A DNA stretch of 64,000 nucleotides, from contig JAZKHE010000005.1 in assembly GCA_040385525.1 (NCBI GenBank), positions 186,001 through 250,000 of the forward strand, given 5' to 3'. This DNA comes from JAZKHE01 sp040385525. GTDB lineage: Bacteria; Bacteroidota; Bacteroidia; UBA4408. Positions 43,354-52,759 of the stretch are shown in pieces. Under the pieces are notes generated by a model that worked only from the letters and a program-made list of their open reading frames with translations, was not told where the DNA came from and searched no databases. The first letter of the stretch is position 1, and each line of letters opens with the position of its first letter. A program made the translations under genes and the position numbers.

Positions 43354-45666
43354 ATGCGTTTAAAAATTACCATACTTTTTTTATTTGTTCTACAGCAAAT
43401 TGTTTTTGCGCAATCTATACCAATGGGTTCGTGGCAAGTGCATTTAGCTTATAACAATGGTAGCGATGTAGCTGTTGCTGGAACAAAAGTGTATTGCGTA
43501 GCTAACGGAAATTTATTTAGTTATAACACAAGCGACAATGCTTTAAAAAGAATTTCAAAAATTGATGGTTTGTCTGATATCGAAATTTCGTCTGTCGCTT
43601 TCGATGATAATTCTAAAACACTAATTGTTGGTTACAACAATGCAAATATCGATTTTATTGCAAACGATAAAGTTGTGAATTTGCCCGATATTAAACGTAA
43701 ACAATTGTTTGGCGACAAAAAAATATATAATATTTATGTAAATAATGGTTTTGCTTATTTAGCAATGGGTTTTGGAATTGTAAAACTCGATATTGCTAAG
43801 CAGGAAATTAAAGAAACCTATTATTTAGTAAGTGATGTAAACGGAATAAAAGTAAATGCAATTTGTTCTGATGGCGAAAAATTATACGCCGCAACTACCA
43901 CCGGAATTTATTACGCATCATTAAATTCTGTTGCCATTTCTAATCCAACTGGTTGGAAAAAATTTTATACGTTACCTGTAGCCAACTACAACACAATTAC
44001 TATTTTCAATAATAAAATTGTTAGCAATAAAGAAGGCGATTTTAGCAAGCATGCATTGTATGCCTTGTCAGTAGGAGATACTTTATGGTCGCCAATTTTG
44101 GAGCAGTTTACCGAAAATTGTTTTGCTTTAAATGCAAATAAAGCGCAAACTAAATTGGCTGTTTCGTATTATGGATTTACCCGATTGTATGATTCGAATT
44201 TAAATGTAGTAAACACAATTTTTAATTACCCTTCAGCTAGTTTAAAAGAAAGTAAACCATTTCAATGCGATTTTGATTCGTTAGATAACGTTTGGATTGC
44301 TGACGGTAATAATGGTTTAATAAAAAATAGCGGTTTCTATTCTAACGAAAAATTTCAGCCGCAAGGCCCTGCTACCAACACAACTTTTAAAGTATCTATC
44401 AATAACCAAAATTTATGGGTAACACCTGGCGGATTTGAAAGTGCTTTGGTAAATTTGTATAATAAAGAAGGGATTTCCAATTTTAATAATAACGAATGGA
44501 AAACAACAGAATATAAATATATAACAGCTGATAGTAGTTTGTCTGACGTAATCTATGTTTTGGCGCATCCTTCCAAATCAGAAAGAGCTTATGCTGCTTG
44601 TTGGGGAAATGGTTTGTTAGAAATTGAATCGAATATAGTTACAAAGCGTTATGACAATAGAAATTCTATTCTTAAATCACGTCCAGAATACGAATGGACT
44701 GGAATTGGAGGATTAGCTTTTGATGCAACCGAAAATTTGTGGTTAACAAATTCATACACTTCTAATTTTATAGCAGTTTTAACTAACGATGGCAAATTAT
44801 ACTCTTACGATGCTTCTGCTGTTATGAGTTCGCAAACGGCTGCGTCACAAATTATTGTTAGCTCTACAGGTCAAAAGTGGTGCCGATTACCAGGAAGTAA
44901 TGGTGTTTTAGTTTTTGATGAAGCCGGTACTTTAGAAGATGTTTCTGACGATAAAATTTCACGAATTCCAATTTCTAGTTTTGTTGGTTCTTCTGTTTTT
45001 TGTTTAGCAGAAGATAAAGATGGAGTAATTTGGACGGGAACCGATAAAGGAATAAATGTAATTTATAACACAGGTTCTGTTTTTGATGATGGAGCTTCTG
45101 CCCAACAAATTAAAGTAGAATTAGATGGTTATGTGCAATATCTTTTAGAAACAGAAACCGTTACAGCTATTGCTGTTGATGGTGGAAACAGAAAATGGGT
45201 GGGTACAATAAATAGCGGTGTTTATTTATTGAGTGCCGATGGCACAGAACAAATTTTGCATTTTACAAAAGAAAATAGTGCGCTGTTAAGTAATGAAATA
45301 AATTCAATTGTAATTAACGAAGTTACTGGAGAAGTTTTTTTTGGAACAAGTGCGGGCGTTATTTCTTATCGTTCTGATGCTTCAGAATCTTCTGACAAGA
45401 TGAACAATGTATATGCTTTTCCAAATCCTGTTAAGCCAAATTTTATTGGTGTTGTATCCATTGTTGGATTAGCTCAAGATACTGATGTGAAAATTACAGA
45501 TGCTGCCGGAAATATTGTAGCAGCAATTGTTTCGCAAGGAGGTACAGCGACTTGGGATTTAAATAATTTCCAAAAACAAAGAGTTAAAAGTGGTGTTTAC
45601 ATTGCGCTTTGTTCTAATTCTGATGGAAGCTTAAAAGCAACTACTAAAATTGTTGTTCTAAATTAA
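43354..45666 (+). CDS. porZ: Type IX secretion protein PorZ
   Basis: 770 residues. Signal peptide MRLKITILFLFVLQQIVFA, then two beta-propeller domains; the start (MGSWQVHLAYNNGSDVAVAGTKVYCVANGNLFSY, LKRISKIDGLSDIEISSVAF, NNANIDFIAND) is the PorZ N-terminus. The second propeller contains EDKDGVIWTGTDKGINVIYN-type blades as in two-component regulator propellers. The last 85 residues form a sorting-domain-like module (VYAFPNPVKPNFIGVVSI...KIVVLN). PorZ is part of the surface attachment complex that, with PorU and PorV, anchors cargo to anionic LPS. Immediately followed by recO (1 base between stop and start). Confidence 0.93.
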   Translation: MRLKITILFLFVLQQIVFAQSIPMGSWQVHLAYNNGSDVAVAGTKVYCVANGNLFSYNTSDNALKRISKIDGLSDIEISSVAFDDNSKTLIVGYNNANIDFIANDKVVNLPDIKRKQLFGDKKIYNIYVNNGFAYLAMGFGIVKLDIAKQEIKETYYLVSDVNGIKVNAICSDGEKLYAATTTGIYYASLNSVAISNPTGWKKFYTLPVANYNTITIFNNKIVSNKEGDFSKHALYALSVGDTLWSPILEQFTENCFALNANKAQTKLAVSYYGFTRLYDSNLNVVNTIFNYPSASLKESKPFQCDFDSLDNVWIADGNNGLIKNSGFYSNEKFQPQGPATNTTFKVSINNQNLWVTPGGFESALVNLYNKEGISNFNNNEWKTTEYKYITADSSLSDVIYVLAHPSKSERAYAACWGNGLLEIESNIVTKRYDNRNSILKSRPEYEWTGIGGLAFDATENLWLTNSYTSNFIAVLTNDGKLYSYDASAVMSSQTAASQIIVSSTGQKWCRLPGSNGVLVFDEAGTLEDVSDDKISRIPISSFVGSSVFCLAEDKDGVIWTGTDKGINVIYNTGSVFDDGASAQQIKVELDGYVQYLLETETVTAIAVDGGNRKWVGTINSGVYLLSADGTEQILHFTKENSALLSNEINSIVINEVTGEVFFGTSAGVISYRSDASESSDKMNNVYAFPNPVKPNFIGVVSIVGLAQDTDVKITDAAGNIVAAIVSQGGTATWDLNNFQKQRVKSGVYIALCSNSDGSLKATTKIVVLN

Positions 45667-45667
45667 A

Positions 45668-46393
45668 ATGCTTCATACCTGCAGAGCAATAGTTTTTAAG
45701 GTTACGCCCTACAACGATAAGTCACAGGTTGTCCAGCTATATACCGAAAATTTTGGAATGCAATCTTATTTAGTGCACGTTTCTGCATCCAAAAAAAATA
45801 AAAATAAAGCAGCCTATTTTCAGCCGCTTACTTTGCTAGATGTAGTTATTTCGCACAAAGAAAAAGAAGGATTAAATTCATTAAAAGAGCTATCAGTTAA
45901 TCATATTTTTCAATCTATTTCTGAAAGTATTGAAAAACAAAGTGTTTTGCTTTTTTTAAACGAAGTGCTTTACAAGTGCATTAAAGAATCGCAACAAAAT
46001 GCAGATTTGTTCGGCTTTATTTTCGATTCGCTTATTTTATTTGATAAATTAAAACAAGGTATTTCTAATTTTCATATTTATTTTTTGCTAAAATTATCTT
46101 CTTATTTGGGTTTTGAACCTCATGGAAAATACAGTGCTTCAACTTCTTTTTTCGATTTAAAAGAAGGTAAGTTTGTTTCTGTTCAACCAAAGCACCCAAT
46201 TAGTTTAAACGCAGCAGAGAGTTTAATTTTTTATTCGTATTTACTTACTGATGAAGAGCATTTAGCAGAATTAAAATTTTCTAATGAAGCCAGAAAAGCT
46301 ATGCTTGCTAGTGTTATATTGTATTACGAATTGCATATTGATTATTTTAAAAACTTAAAATCAATTACAATTTTGCAAGAAGTTTTTGATTAA
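45668..46393 (+). CDS. recO: DNA repair protein RecO
   Basis: 241 residues. N-terminal OB fold (CRAIVFKVTPYNDKSQVVQLYTENFGMQSYLVHV) followed by the helical RecO domain (QSVLLFLNEVLYKCIKE, LLKLSSYLGFEP). Works with RecR in RecF-pathway loading of RecA. The C4 zinc cluster of some RecO proteins is absent, as is usual in this phylum. Coupled to porZ by position; the repeat copy 3 lies downstream. Confidence 0.95.
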   Translation: MLHTCRAIVFKVTPYNDKSQVVQLYTENFGMQSYLVHVSASKKNKNKAAYFQPLTLLDVVISHKEKEGLNSLKELSVNHIFQSISESIEKQSVLLFLNEVLYKCIKESQQNADLFGFIFDSLILFDKLKQGISNFHIYFLLKLSSYLGFEPHGKYSASTSFFDLKEGKFVSVQPKHPISLNAAESLIFYSYLLTDEEHLAELKFSNEARKAMLASVILYYELHIDYFKNLKSITILQEVFD

Positions 46394-46410
46394 ATTACGT
46401 AATAAATGTT

Positions 46411-46621
46411 CGCATATTTACCACATAACTTTATGAACGTAGCTTTAACTTAAATTCAAGAGACGCGCGTAAGCTTGACAAAACGCGAAAGCGAGTGGCT
46501 TTGTGTGAAAGCATTCGTTTTGTCTTGACTTTTTTTGGTTCGTTTTTTGTGTCAAGACAAAAAATGAACGTAAAGAAGCACTGAAGCTTGTTACTAAGTG
46601 ATGTTGTATAGTTAAGAGAAT
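46411..46621 (+). repeat. Dispersed 3'-end hairpin repeat, copy 3
   Basis: About 210 bases similar end to end to the minus strand of 11725-11938, including outer blocks GCATATTTACCACA and AGCTTGTTACT, with the 115-base core (46463-46577) identical to copy 2. The core begins 69 bases after the recO stop, in sense orientation. It has the same competing hairpins as copy 2. It lies between recO and the convergent ABC ATPase gene, where a terminator would be expected. Confidence 0.9.
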
Positions 46622-46659
46622 GAAAAGTATTGTTTAGCTTGCGGATGTCACGAAAAACA

Positions 46660-48474
46660 CTAAACTAAAATTTGAGAAACTTGTGTTTTCTTTAACTCTA
46701 TAACACGTTTAATATCTTCTAATTCGCCTTTAGGAATAGCGTTAATTAATTTTTGAGTGTATTCAGTTTGTGGGTTGTTATAAATTTGATCAGCATCGCC
46801 CATCTCTTCAATTTTACCTTTATTCATAACCACCATTCTGTCGCTCATAAACTTAACAACCGATAAATCGTGCGAAATAAAAATGTAAGTAAAATCAAAT
46901 TCAGTTTTTAATTCGTTTAGCAAATTCAATACCTGCGCTTGAATTGAAACGTCTAACGCTGAAACAGATTCATCACAAATAATAAATTTAGGGCTTAAAG
47001 CTAAAGCACGCGCAATGCAAATACGTTGGCGTTGTCCGCCAGAAAACTCATGTGGATAACGATGAAAATGAGATTTATTCATGTTGATTCTATCCAACAA
47101 CAACAACACTTTTTCTTTACGTTTTTTATCGCTGTCTAAAATTCCGTGCACCTGCATGGGTTCCATTATGGCTTCACCAATCGTAATTCTAGGGTTTAAT
47201 GAAGAATAAGGATCTTGAAAAATAATTTGAATGTCTTTGCGCAAATTGCGCATTTCTCTATTTTTTAATTGCAAAACATTTTTGCCATCAAAAATAATTT
47301 CTCCAGATGTAGGTTCAATTAAACGTAAAATTGTACGTCCTAAAGTTGTTTTTCCACAGCCCGATTCACCAACTAAACCAAGCGTTTCGCCAGGATATAC
47401 ATCAAAGCTAACATCATCAACTGCTTTTACAAACTCTTTGCCTTTACCAAACAAACCTTTGTTAATCGGGAAATATGTTTTTAAATTTTTTACTTGTAAA
47501 ATGGGTTCTTTTGCGTAAAGTCTTTTGTGTAAGTAGTTGCGCTCAATATCAGTAATAACAAGGTTTTCTGTTACTTCAGAAATAGATTTTTTTATTTCTT
47601 TCATCACCCCATTTTCGTCCACATTCATAAAATCGGAAACGGTTGGCAATTTGCTTAATCGTTTTTGCAATGGCGGACGACAAGCCAAAAGACCTTTTGT
47701 ATATGGGTGTTGAGGGTTCGAGAATATTTCTAAAACACTACCTTGTTCAACAATTTTTCCTTTGTACATTACAACAACTTTATCGGCAAGTTCAGCTATC
47801 ACACCTAAATCGTGTGTAATAAACATAATGCCCATGTTGTATTGTAATTGCAATTCGCGCATCAATTCCAAAATTGTTTTTTGAACTGTTACATCGAGCG
47901 CAGTTGTTGGTTCATCAGCAATTAATAATTGAGGATTGCACGACATGGCCATAGCAATCATAACACGTTGCTTTTGTCCTCCAGAAATTTGATGTGGATA
48001 AGTATCATAAATTGCTCCAGGTCTCGGAAGTTTTACTTTTTCAAATAATTCTATTGTTTTTTTTCGAGCTTCTTTTTTGCTCAATTTTTGATGTAACATA
48101 ATAACTTCACTTACCTGATCTCCGCAAGAATAAACAGGATTAAGAGAAGTCATAGGTTCCTGAAAAATCATTGCAATTTCGTTACCTCTAATTTGGCGCA
48201 TTTCTTTGTTCGAAACTTTCGCCAAATCAATCATTCCTTTAGATTTGGAATGAAAAAGCATTTCTCCATTTGTGATTTTTCCAGGAGGATTTGGAATTAA
48301 TCGCATTACAGATAAAGATGTAACCGATTTCCCTGAGCCAGACTCGCCAACTATACCAATAGTTTCACCTTTGTTTACTGTAAAAGTAATGTTATCTACC
48401 GCTTTAACCGTTTCTTCTTCGGTTTTAAATTCGGTACATAAATCTCTTATTTCCAGTAAAGGAGTTTTTTCCAT
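46660..48474 (-). CDS. Fused two-domain peptide-type ABC ATPase (DppD-DppF-like)
   Basis: 604 residues with two complete ABC domains joined by a linker of about 70 residues. Domain 1: Walker A GESGSGKS (about 42-49), HQISGGQKQRV signature, LLIADEPTTALD. Domain 2: Walker A GESGCGKT (about 350), HEFSGGQRQRI, FIICDESVSALD. Each ends with the oligopeptide-importer tail (NPQHPYTKGLL; NNPQTEYTQKLINAIP). This is the GsiA/YejF architecture that powers Opp/Dpp-type importers. No permease or binding-protein genes lie nearby, so its partners are encoded elsewhere. The next gene on this strand starts 106 bases upstream. Confidence 0.95.
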   Translation of the reverse strand: MEKTPLLEIRDLCTEFKTEEETVKAVDNITFTVNKGETIGIVGESGSGKSVTSLSVMRLIPNPPGKITNGEMLFHSKSKGMIDLAKVSNKEMRQIRGNEIAMIFQEPMTSLNPVYSCGDQVSEVIMLHQKLSKKEARKKTIELFEKVKLPRPGAIYDTYPHQISGGQKQRVMIAMAMSCNPQLLIADEPTTALDVTVQKTILELMRELQLQYNMGIMFITHDLGVIAELADKVVVMYKGKIVEQGSVLEIFSNPQHPYTKGLLACRPPLQKRLSKLPTVSDFMNVDENGVMKEIKKSISEVTENLVITDIERNYLHKRLYAKEPILQVKNLKTYFPINKGLFGKGKEFVKAVDDVSFDVYPGETLGLVGESGCGKTTLGRTILRLIEPTSGEIIFDGKNVLQLKNREMRNLRKDIQIIFQDPYSSLNPRITIGEAIMEPMQVHGILDSDKKRKEKVLLLLDRINMNKSHFHRYPHEFSGGQRQRICIARALALSPKFIICDESVSALDVSIQAQVLNLLNELKTEFDFTYIFISHDLSVVKFMSDRMVVMNKGKIEEMGDADQIYNNPQTEYTQKLINAIPKGELEDIKRVIELKKTQVSQILV

Positions 48475-48580
48475 CAGTAAAGGGCTATTTCTTAATTACG
48501 ATATTACAACAATTCTGAAACAGTACAAAAAAACTTTCGATAAAATGTGTGTTTTTAAGGATGAAAAACCTCAAAAAGTT

Positions 48581-49303
48581 TTATTTAAGAATTGTAATGT
48601 GTTTTTCAAGAATTTCGTCTTCAATTGTAGCGTATTTTAATAGTAAGCGCGCCACCGTTAAAACATCTTTTTGGCAGTATTCTACAATTTTCGCAAGATT
48701 TTTTTCTTCGTAATACACTTTTTTCACGTCTGCTCCATCCATTAGATCTTTTGGTGTTGGAATTTTAAATAAATGCGCCAACAAATCAAGCGATGTAAAG
48801 TTTTTGTAGTCGCCAAATCGCCACAATTCCATGGTGTCTAAGTGATTTACTTCCCAAGGTTTTTTACCAGCATTATTTAAAACTTTTGGAAGCTTAACTC
48901 CATTAACCAACATACGACGCGATAAAAATGGAAAATCGAATTCCTTTCCGTTGTGCGCACAAAGTAAAATATCTTTTCTATTAAATTTTTTATTTAAAAG
49001 TTCGGCAAAATCTTTTAAAATAATTTTTTCATCATCACCATAAAATGATTTTAATCTAAATTGAAAATGTTCTTTTTCTTTAACTAAAATACCCACCGAA
49101 ATACAAATTACTTTTGCAAACTCTGCAAAAATACCAGCTTTAGCATAGGTTTGTTCGGGTGTCTCGTTATTGCGTTGTTGCGAGATAGATTTTTTATCCC
49201 ATAACTTTTTTTCGCTAGTATTTAATTCGCTGTAATTATAAATTAGAGGAACCGTTTCGATATCTAAAAAAAGTATTTTATCAAAATTTAAGTTGTCTAA
49301 CAT
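48581..49303 (-). CDS. 3'-5' exonuclease, PolB-like DEDD family
   Basis: 240 residues with RNase H-like exonuclease motifs: KILFLDIETVP (ExoI D-x-E), LCAHNGKEFDFPFLSRRM (ExoII) and YCQKDVLTVARLLLKY (ExoIII, Y-x3-D type). The closest family by eye is the stand-alone DNA polymerase B-type exonuclease domain. Likely degrades single-stranded DNA or RNA in repair or processing; no polymerase domain is present. It lies at the promoter-distal end of a five-gene minus-strand run (isomerase, lipB, hydrolase, unknown, this gene), 8 bases after its neighbour. Confidence 0.88.
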   Translation of the reverse strand: MLDNLNFDKILFLDIETVPLIYNYSELNTSEKKLWDKKSISQQRNNETPEQTYAKAGIFAEFAKVICISVGILVKEKEHFQFRLKSFYGDDEKIILKDFAELLNKKFNRKDILLCAHNGKEFDFPFLSRRMLVNGVKLPKVLNNAGKKPWEVNHLDTMELWRFGDYKNFTSLDLLAHLFKIPTPKDLMDGADVKKVYYEEKNLAKIVEYCQKDVLTVARLLLKYATIEDEILEKHITILK

Positions 49304-49311
49304 AGATTTGT

Positions 49312-49716
49312 TTATTTAATAATTACACCTTTTTTATTAATGAGTGGAATTTGCACAAAGTTGGTTTCGCAAATGGATTCAGGCAAAAAAATAAATTTTT
49401 TGTCGTAAATATTTCCGTTCCATCTAAAGCTTACCCAATATTCGTTAGTTAACGAAAACACATCTTCAATTATAGGTTCAATTTTTGAGAAATCTAAAGC
49501 TTCAATTTTTTCAATAAAATGGCGTAATGTACTCGATTTTTTATGGTCGCCATTAACTTCGCCATAACCTGTAGATGATACTAATACACCATCAATTGGC
49601 TCTTTTTTTAAGTTAAGAATGTAAACATTCCATTCCATTTCTTGCTCATTATTTAATTCATTAACAATGGCCACTCCAATATCTTGTACTTTTAATTCAG
49701 GAATATCTTTTAACAT
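49312..49716 (-). CDS. Conserved Bacteroidota protein of unknown function
   Basis: 134 residues, no signal or membrane segment. MLKDIPELKVQDIGVAIVNE, EWNVYILNLKKEPIDGVLVSSTGYGEVNGDHKKSSTLRH and FIFLPESICETNFVQIPLINKKGVIIK are strongly conserved across Bacteroidota as I recall them. Database entries sometimes carry the name phenylalanyl-tRNA synthetase subunit alpha, which the sequence does not support: there is no class II synthetase motif. Two bases separate its start from the hydrolase stop. Function unknown; cytoplasmic. Confidence 0.85.
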   Translation of the reverse strand: MLKDIPELKVQDIGVAIVNELNNEQEMEWNVYILNLKKEPIDGVLVSSTGYGEVNGDHKKSSTLRHFIEKIEALDFSKIEPIIEDVFSLTNEYWVSFRWNGNIYDKKFIFLPESICETNFVQIPLINKKGVIIK

Positions 49717-49718
49717 AA

Positions 49719-50885
49719 TTATTTTTCGTACATAACCAATGCAATATCTAAATACAAATAAATATCTTTTGGTGTTAATTTACTATCTTTTGGTTTATCT
49801 CTTTTGTGACCTAAGCGGCAAACAATCATATTTAAATCAGGAATTACAAAAACATATTGTCCTAAAATTCCACGCATATAAAACACATCATGATTTTTGT
49901 AATTAAGCATCCACCATTTGTATCCGTATCTTTTATTGGGTGTTCCATCATCTTCAACTAAATCAGCAGGAATGATAGATTCGTTAATATAAGAAGTGTC
50001 TATTAATTGTAAACCTTTCCAATTGCCTTTGTGCAAATATAAATTTCCAATTCTTGCAAAATCAGGAGCAGCGGCATTAAAGCAACAAAATGCTTTTTCA
50101 TGACCATCTTCTTTATCTAAATTCCAAAGTGCGTTTGTTTTTGCTCCTATAACGTTCCATAGCTTTTCTTCTGCATATTTACTCACGTTTTTACCAACTG
50201 CTTTTTCAATTAAAAAAGCTAATAACTGAGAGTCGCCACTTAAATATTTAAACACTTTACCGGGCTCGTCTTTAGCGTTATATTTATAAGTTAATTGTTG
50301 TAAATCAGAGCCATAATATGCAGCGGCAGGGTAGGCTAACGGGTTTATATAATCTTCGTCAAAGTCCATGCCCGAACTCATTGTTAGAAGGTGTTTTATC
50401 GTAATTTCACTTTTTTTACCTTCTTTAAACTGTGGTAAAAAGTCGCTTATTTTTTGACTTACATCTTTTATTTTCCCTTCTTTAATGGCAATTCCTGTTA
50501 GTACACCAAGTATACTTTTAGCCATCGAAAAAGAATTGGATTGCGATTGATCTGAATACCCTTCCCAATATTCCTCAAATTTAACGGAATCATTTTTCGC
50601 AACAAAGTACGCAACAGTTTTGTAGTTTTTAAGTTCCTCGAGTAAACTATCAGGAATATTTTTTTTGTTATAATCGCTTGCGTTTACCCAAGCTTGGTAA
50701 TTAGTAGCTTTAATTTCTCTATTGGCAAATATGTTTGATTCGTCAATAGCAGGACCACTTCTTCCTTTTAAATAGGTATTGGCAATGCCTTTGTATAAAT
50801 ACGTTTTTCCAGAAATAATAATGAGTAGATTTAACACCACTAATAATAGTAAAAACGCTAAGCCTATTTTTTTTAATATCTTCAT
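49719..50885 (-). CDS. Serine hydrolase, beta-lactamase/class C PBP-like
   Basis: 388 residues. N-terminal membrane anchor or signal (residues 5-28), then a penicillin-binding-like serine hydrolase domain. The nucleophile motif S-x-x-K is FSMAKSILGVLTG (SMAK), followed by TIKHLLTMSSGMDFD and YLSGDSQLLAFLIEKAVGK, where Y-x-G/S replaces Y-x-N. The third motif H/K-x-G is probably MRGILGQ. Such proteins include esterases, D-amino peptidases and carboxypeptidases; beta-lactam hydrolysis should not be assumed. Envelope-facing active site predicted. Operon member between lipB and the unknown gene. Confidence 0.88.
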   Translation of the reverse strand: MKILKKIGLAFLLLLVVLNLLIIISGKTYLYKGIANTYLKGRSGPAIDESNIFANREIKATNYQAWVNASDYNKKNIPDSLLEELKNYKTVAYFVAKNDSVKFEEYWEGYSDQSQSNSFSMAKSILGVLTGIAIKEGKIKDVSQKISDFLPQFKEGKKSEITIKHLLTMSSGMDFDEDYINPLAYPAAAYYGSDLQQLTYKYNAKDEPGKVFKYLSGDSQLLAFLIEKAVGKNVSKYAEEKLWNVIGAKTNALWNLDKEDGHEKAFCCFNAAAPDFARIGNLYLHKGNWKGLQLIDTSYINESIIPADLVEDDGTPNKRYGYKWWMLNYKNHDVFYMRGILGQYVFVIPDLNMIVCRLGHKRDKPKDSKLTPKDIYLYLDIALVMYEK

Positions 50886-50904
50886 GGTACTTTCTACGAT
50901 ATAT

Positions 50905-51627
50905 TTAGACTAAAGTTTTACTTACGTATTCAAATTCAAAAATCAATTTTAATTTTTCTTTTAAATTTTCTTCAACCTCTTTCAAATCAATTTTCTTTCC
51001 AATTTCTTTTTCAATAGAAGTTACAGCTTTGTCATCAATACCGCAAGGAACAATGTTTTTAAAATAACTTAAATCAGTATTCACATTTAACGCTAATCCG
51101 TGCATGGTTACCCATCTACTACAACGCACGCCCATAGCACAAATTTTACGTGCTTTTGCAGGATTTTCTACATCTAACCAAACTCCAGTAAAACCTGAGT
51201 AGCGTTCGCCTTTTAATCCATATTCAGCAATTGTTTGAATAACTGCTTCTTCTAAAAAACGTAAATATTTATGTATGTCAGTAAAAAAATTATCTAAATC
51301 AAAAATAGGATAGGCAACTAACTGTCCGGGGCCATGATAGGTAATATCTCCACCTCTGTTAATTTTATAAAAAGTAGCTTCTGCTTTGTTTAACTGCGAT
51401 TGGTCAACCAACAAATTATCTTCACTACCGCTTTTTCCTAGCGTGTAAACGTGAGGATGTTCGCAAAAAAGTAAATAATTTGGTGTTGCTTTTTTTTCGT
51501 TTTCAGTTAATATTCTGTTTTCAGATTTTAATGCAATAATTTCTTGAAGCAGATTTTCTTGATAATCCCAAGCTTCTTTATAGTCTATTAAACCTAAGTT
51601 TCTAAATTCAACTTTTTTGTTTAGCAT
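50905..51627 (-). CDS. lipB: Octanoyl-[acyl carrier protein]:protein octanoyltransferase LipB
   Basis: 240 residues. Transfers octanoate from ACP to lipoyl domains, the first step of lipoate biosynthesis; GcvH, encoded at 11.2 kb, is one acceptor. Motifs: NRGGDITYHGPGQLVAYPIFDL, KICAMGVRCSRWVTMHGLALNV (catalytic Lys) and IVPCGIDDKAVTSIEKE with the catalytic Cys. Full length. The start overlaps the isomerase stop by one base (TAATG). lipA is not in the window. Confidence 0.96.
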   Translation of the reverse strand: MLNKKVEFRNLGLIDYKEAWDYQENLLQEIIALKSENRILTENEKKATPNYLLFCEHPHVYTLGKSGSEDNLLVDQSQLNKAEATFYKINRGGDITYHGPGQLVAYPIFDLDNFFTDIHKYLRFLEEAVIQTIAEYGLKGERYSGFTGVWLDVENPAKARKICAMGVRCSRWVTMHGLALNVNTDLSYFKNIVPCGIDDKAVTSIEKEIGKKIDLKEVEENLKEKLKLIFEFEYVSKTLV

Positions 51628-52610
51628 TAAAATTTCGACAATTCACCTTTTAAATGATTTATAATATTAACCTCTGTAGCATCAATTCCTTTGTCGTCTG
51701 CAATGTAGCAGCTAATCCAATCGCCAATATGAACCATATAAATAGCTCTTTCTAAAGGCGTTTTTCCTTTAGAGAAAATTTCAATAATTGTTGATGTGTA
51801 ATTTTTCCAAATATTTTTACAAATTTCTAAACGTTTAATTGTGCGTTCAAAATCATTCTCATATCTAAAAATTACAATTGCTAAATTTTCGTTTTTTTCT
51901 GTCCAGCCAACCAATTCATTGTGATTCATTTCTGGCAAAACATGATGCCAGCATAGCATTTTACTATTCTCATTTATTTGTTGGCGAAAACGTACAGAAA
52001 CCCCTTCGGTATTGCCTAATGAGTATATTACTGGAATTTTATTTTTTATTTTTTGTGCTATATTTTTTGCTTCAGTTGTTATAACATCACTCTCATTTTG
52101 AATTAAATTAGATGCACTAGTTAGTTGTGGTAAATAATCAGTCGCAATTAATTTATAAAAATGTAAAACATTTAAAAGTTGCGTTAACGAGTATCCTAAG
52201 CACGATCTTGGTGGCATTCCGCCAGGTATAACTGTATGATCAAGATTTTTTTCTTTGGCAATTTTAATCACTTCGCCGCCAGAAGCAACTACAACTATTT
52301 TACAATTTTTTTCAATTGCTTTATTTAAAACTGCTAATGTTTCTTCTGTGTTTCCTGAGTAAGAAGAAATAATTACTAAGGTATTTTCATTTGCAAATTC
52401 AGGCAAAAAATAATCTTTACAAAGTGTAATTGGCGCTACACATTCTGCAGAAACTAATTCTGAAGCAATTGTTCCGCCTATTCCTGAGCCACCTAAACCC
52501 GCAATAATTATATTGTTTATTTTTTTATCGTAATTTGTGTACGTTGCTTTTTTAGCAATTTCAACTGCTTCGTTAAGTTGATTCGAAAATCTCGCTACTA
52601 AATTCTTCAT
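51627..52610 (-). CDS. SIS-domain phosphosugar isomerase (phosphoglucose/phosphomannose type)
   Basis: 327 residues from the ATG at 52610 (MKNLVARFSNQLNEAVEIA); a 17-residue upstream extension is rejected as non-conserved. Two SIS folds: IIIAGLGGSGIGGTIASEL with VIISSYSGNTEETLAVL, and IPVIYSLGNTEGVSVRFRQQINENSK. The C-terminal PLERAIYMVHIGDWISCYIADDKGIDATEV matches the bifunctional phosphoglucose/phosphomannose isomerase family, interconverting fructose-6-phosphate with glucose- or mannose-6-phosphate. First gene of the minus-strand operon leading to lipB, divergent from lysS. Confidence 0.93.
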   Translation of the reverse strand: MKNLVARFSNQLNEAVEIAKKATYTNYDKKINNIIIAGLGGSGIGGTIASELVSAECVAPITLCKDYFLPEFANENTLVIISSYSGNTEETLAVLNKAIEKNCKIVVVASGGEVIKIAKEKNLDHTVIPGGMPPRSCLGYSLTQLLNVLHFYKLIATDYLPQLTSASNLIQNESDVITTEAKNIAQKIKNKIPVIYSLGNTEGVSVRFRQQINENSKMLCWHHVLPEMNHNELVGWTEKNENLAIVIFRYENDFERTIKRLEICKNIWKNYTSTIIEIFSKGKTPLERAIYMVHIGDWISCYIADDKGIDATEVNIINHLKGELSKF

Positions 52611-52734
52611 TTTTGTTTTTAGTTTATCTTTTGTAAAAATAGCAAAAGCCTTACAAAACAAAAACTTTTTCTTTGTTTTTAAGTTTAATTCCTGTGTCTT
52701 GTCAATTTGTTCTAAAAAGAGAGGGCATTTTTTT

Positions 52735-52742
52735 TATATTTG
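52735..52742 (+). promoter_or_regulatory. -7 box (TATATTTG) for lysS
   Basis: TATATTTGC sits 17 bases before the lysS ATG at 52760. A TTG lies 25 bases upstream of the box, slightly long for the -33. Confidence 0.55.
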
Positions 52743-52759
52743 CAAAAAACAATAGTAAT

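Noticed and set aside
49312..49716. Phenylalanyl-tRNA synthetase alpha subunit (name seen on similar proteins)
   Set aside because: At 134 residues without class II motifs it cannot be a synthetase; the name is probably a propagated misannotation.
49719..50885. Serine hydrolase as a beta-lactamase
   Set aside because: Only the general SxxK fold is supported and the second motif is atypical. The family includes esterases and peptidases, so resistance is not inferred.
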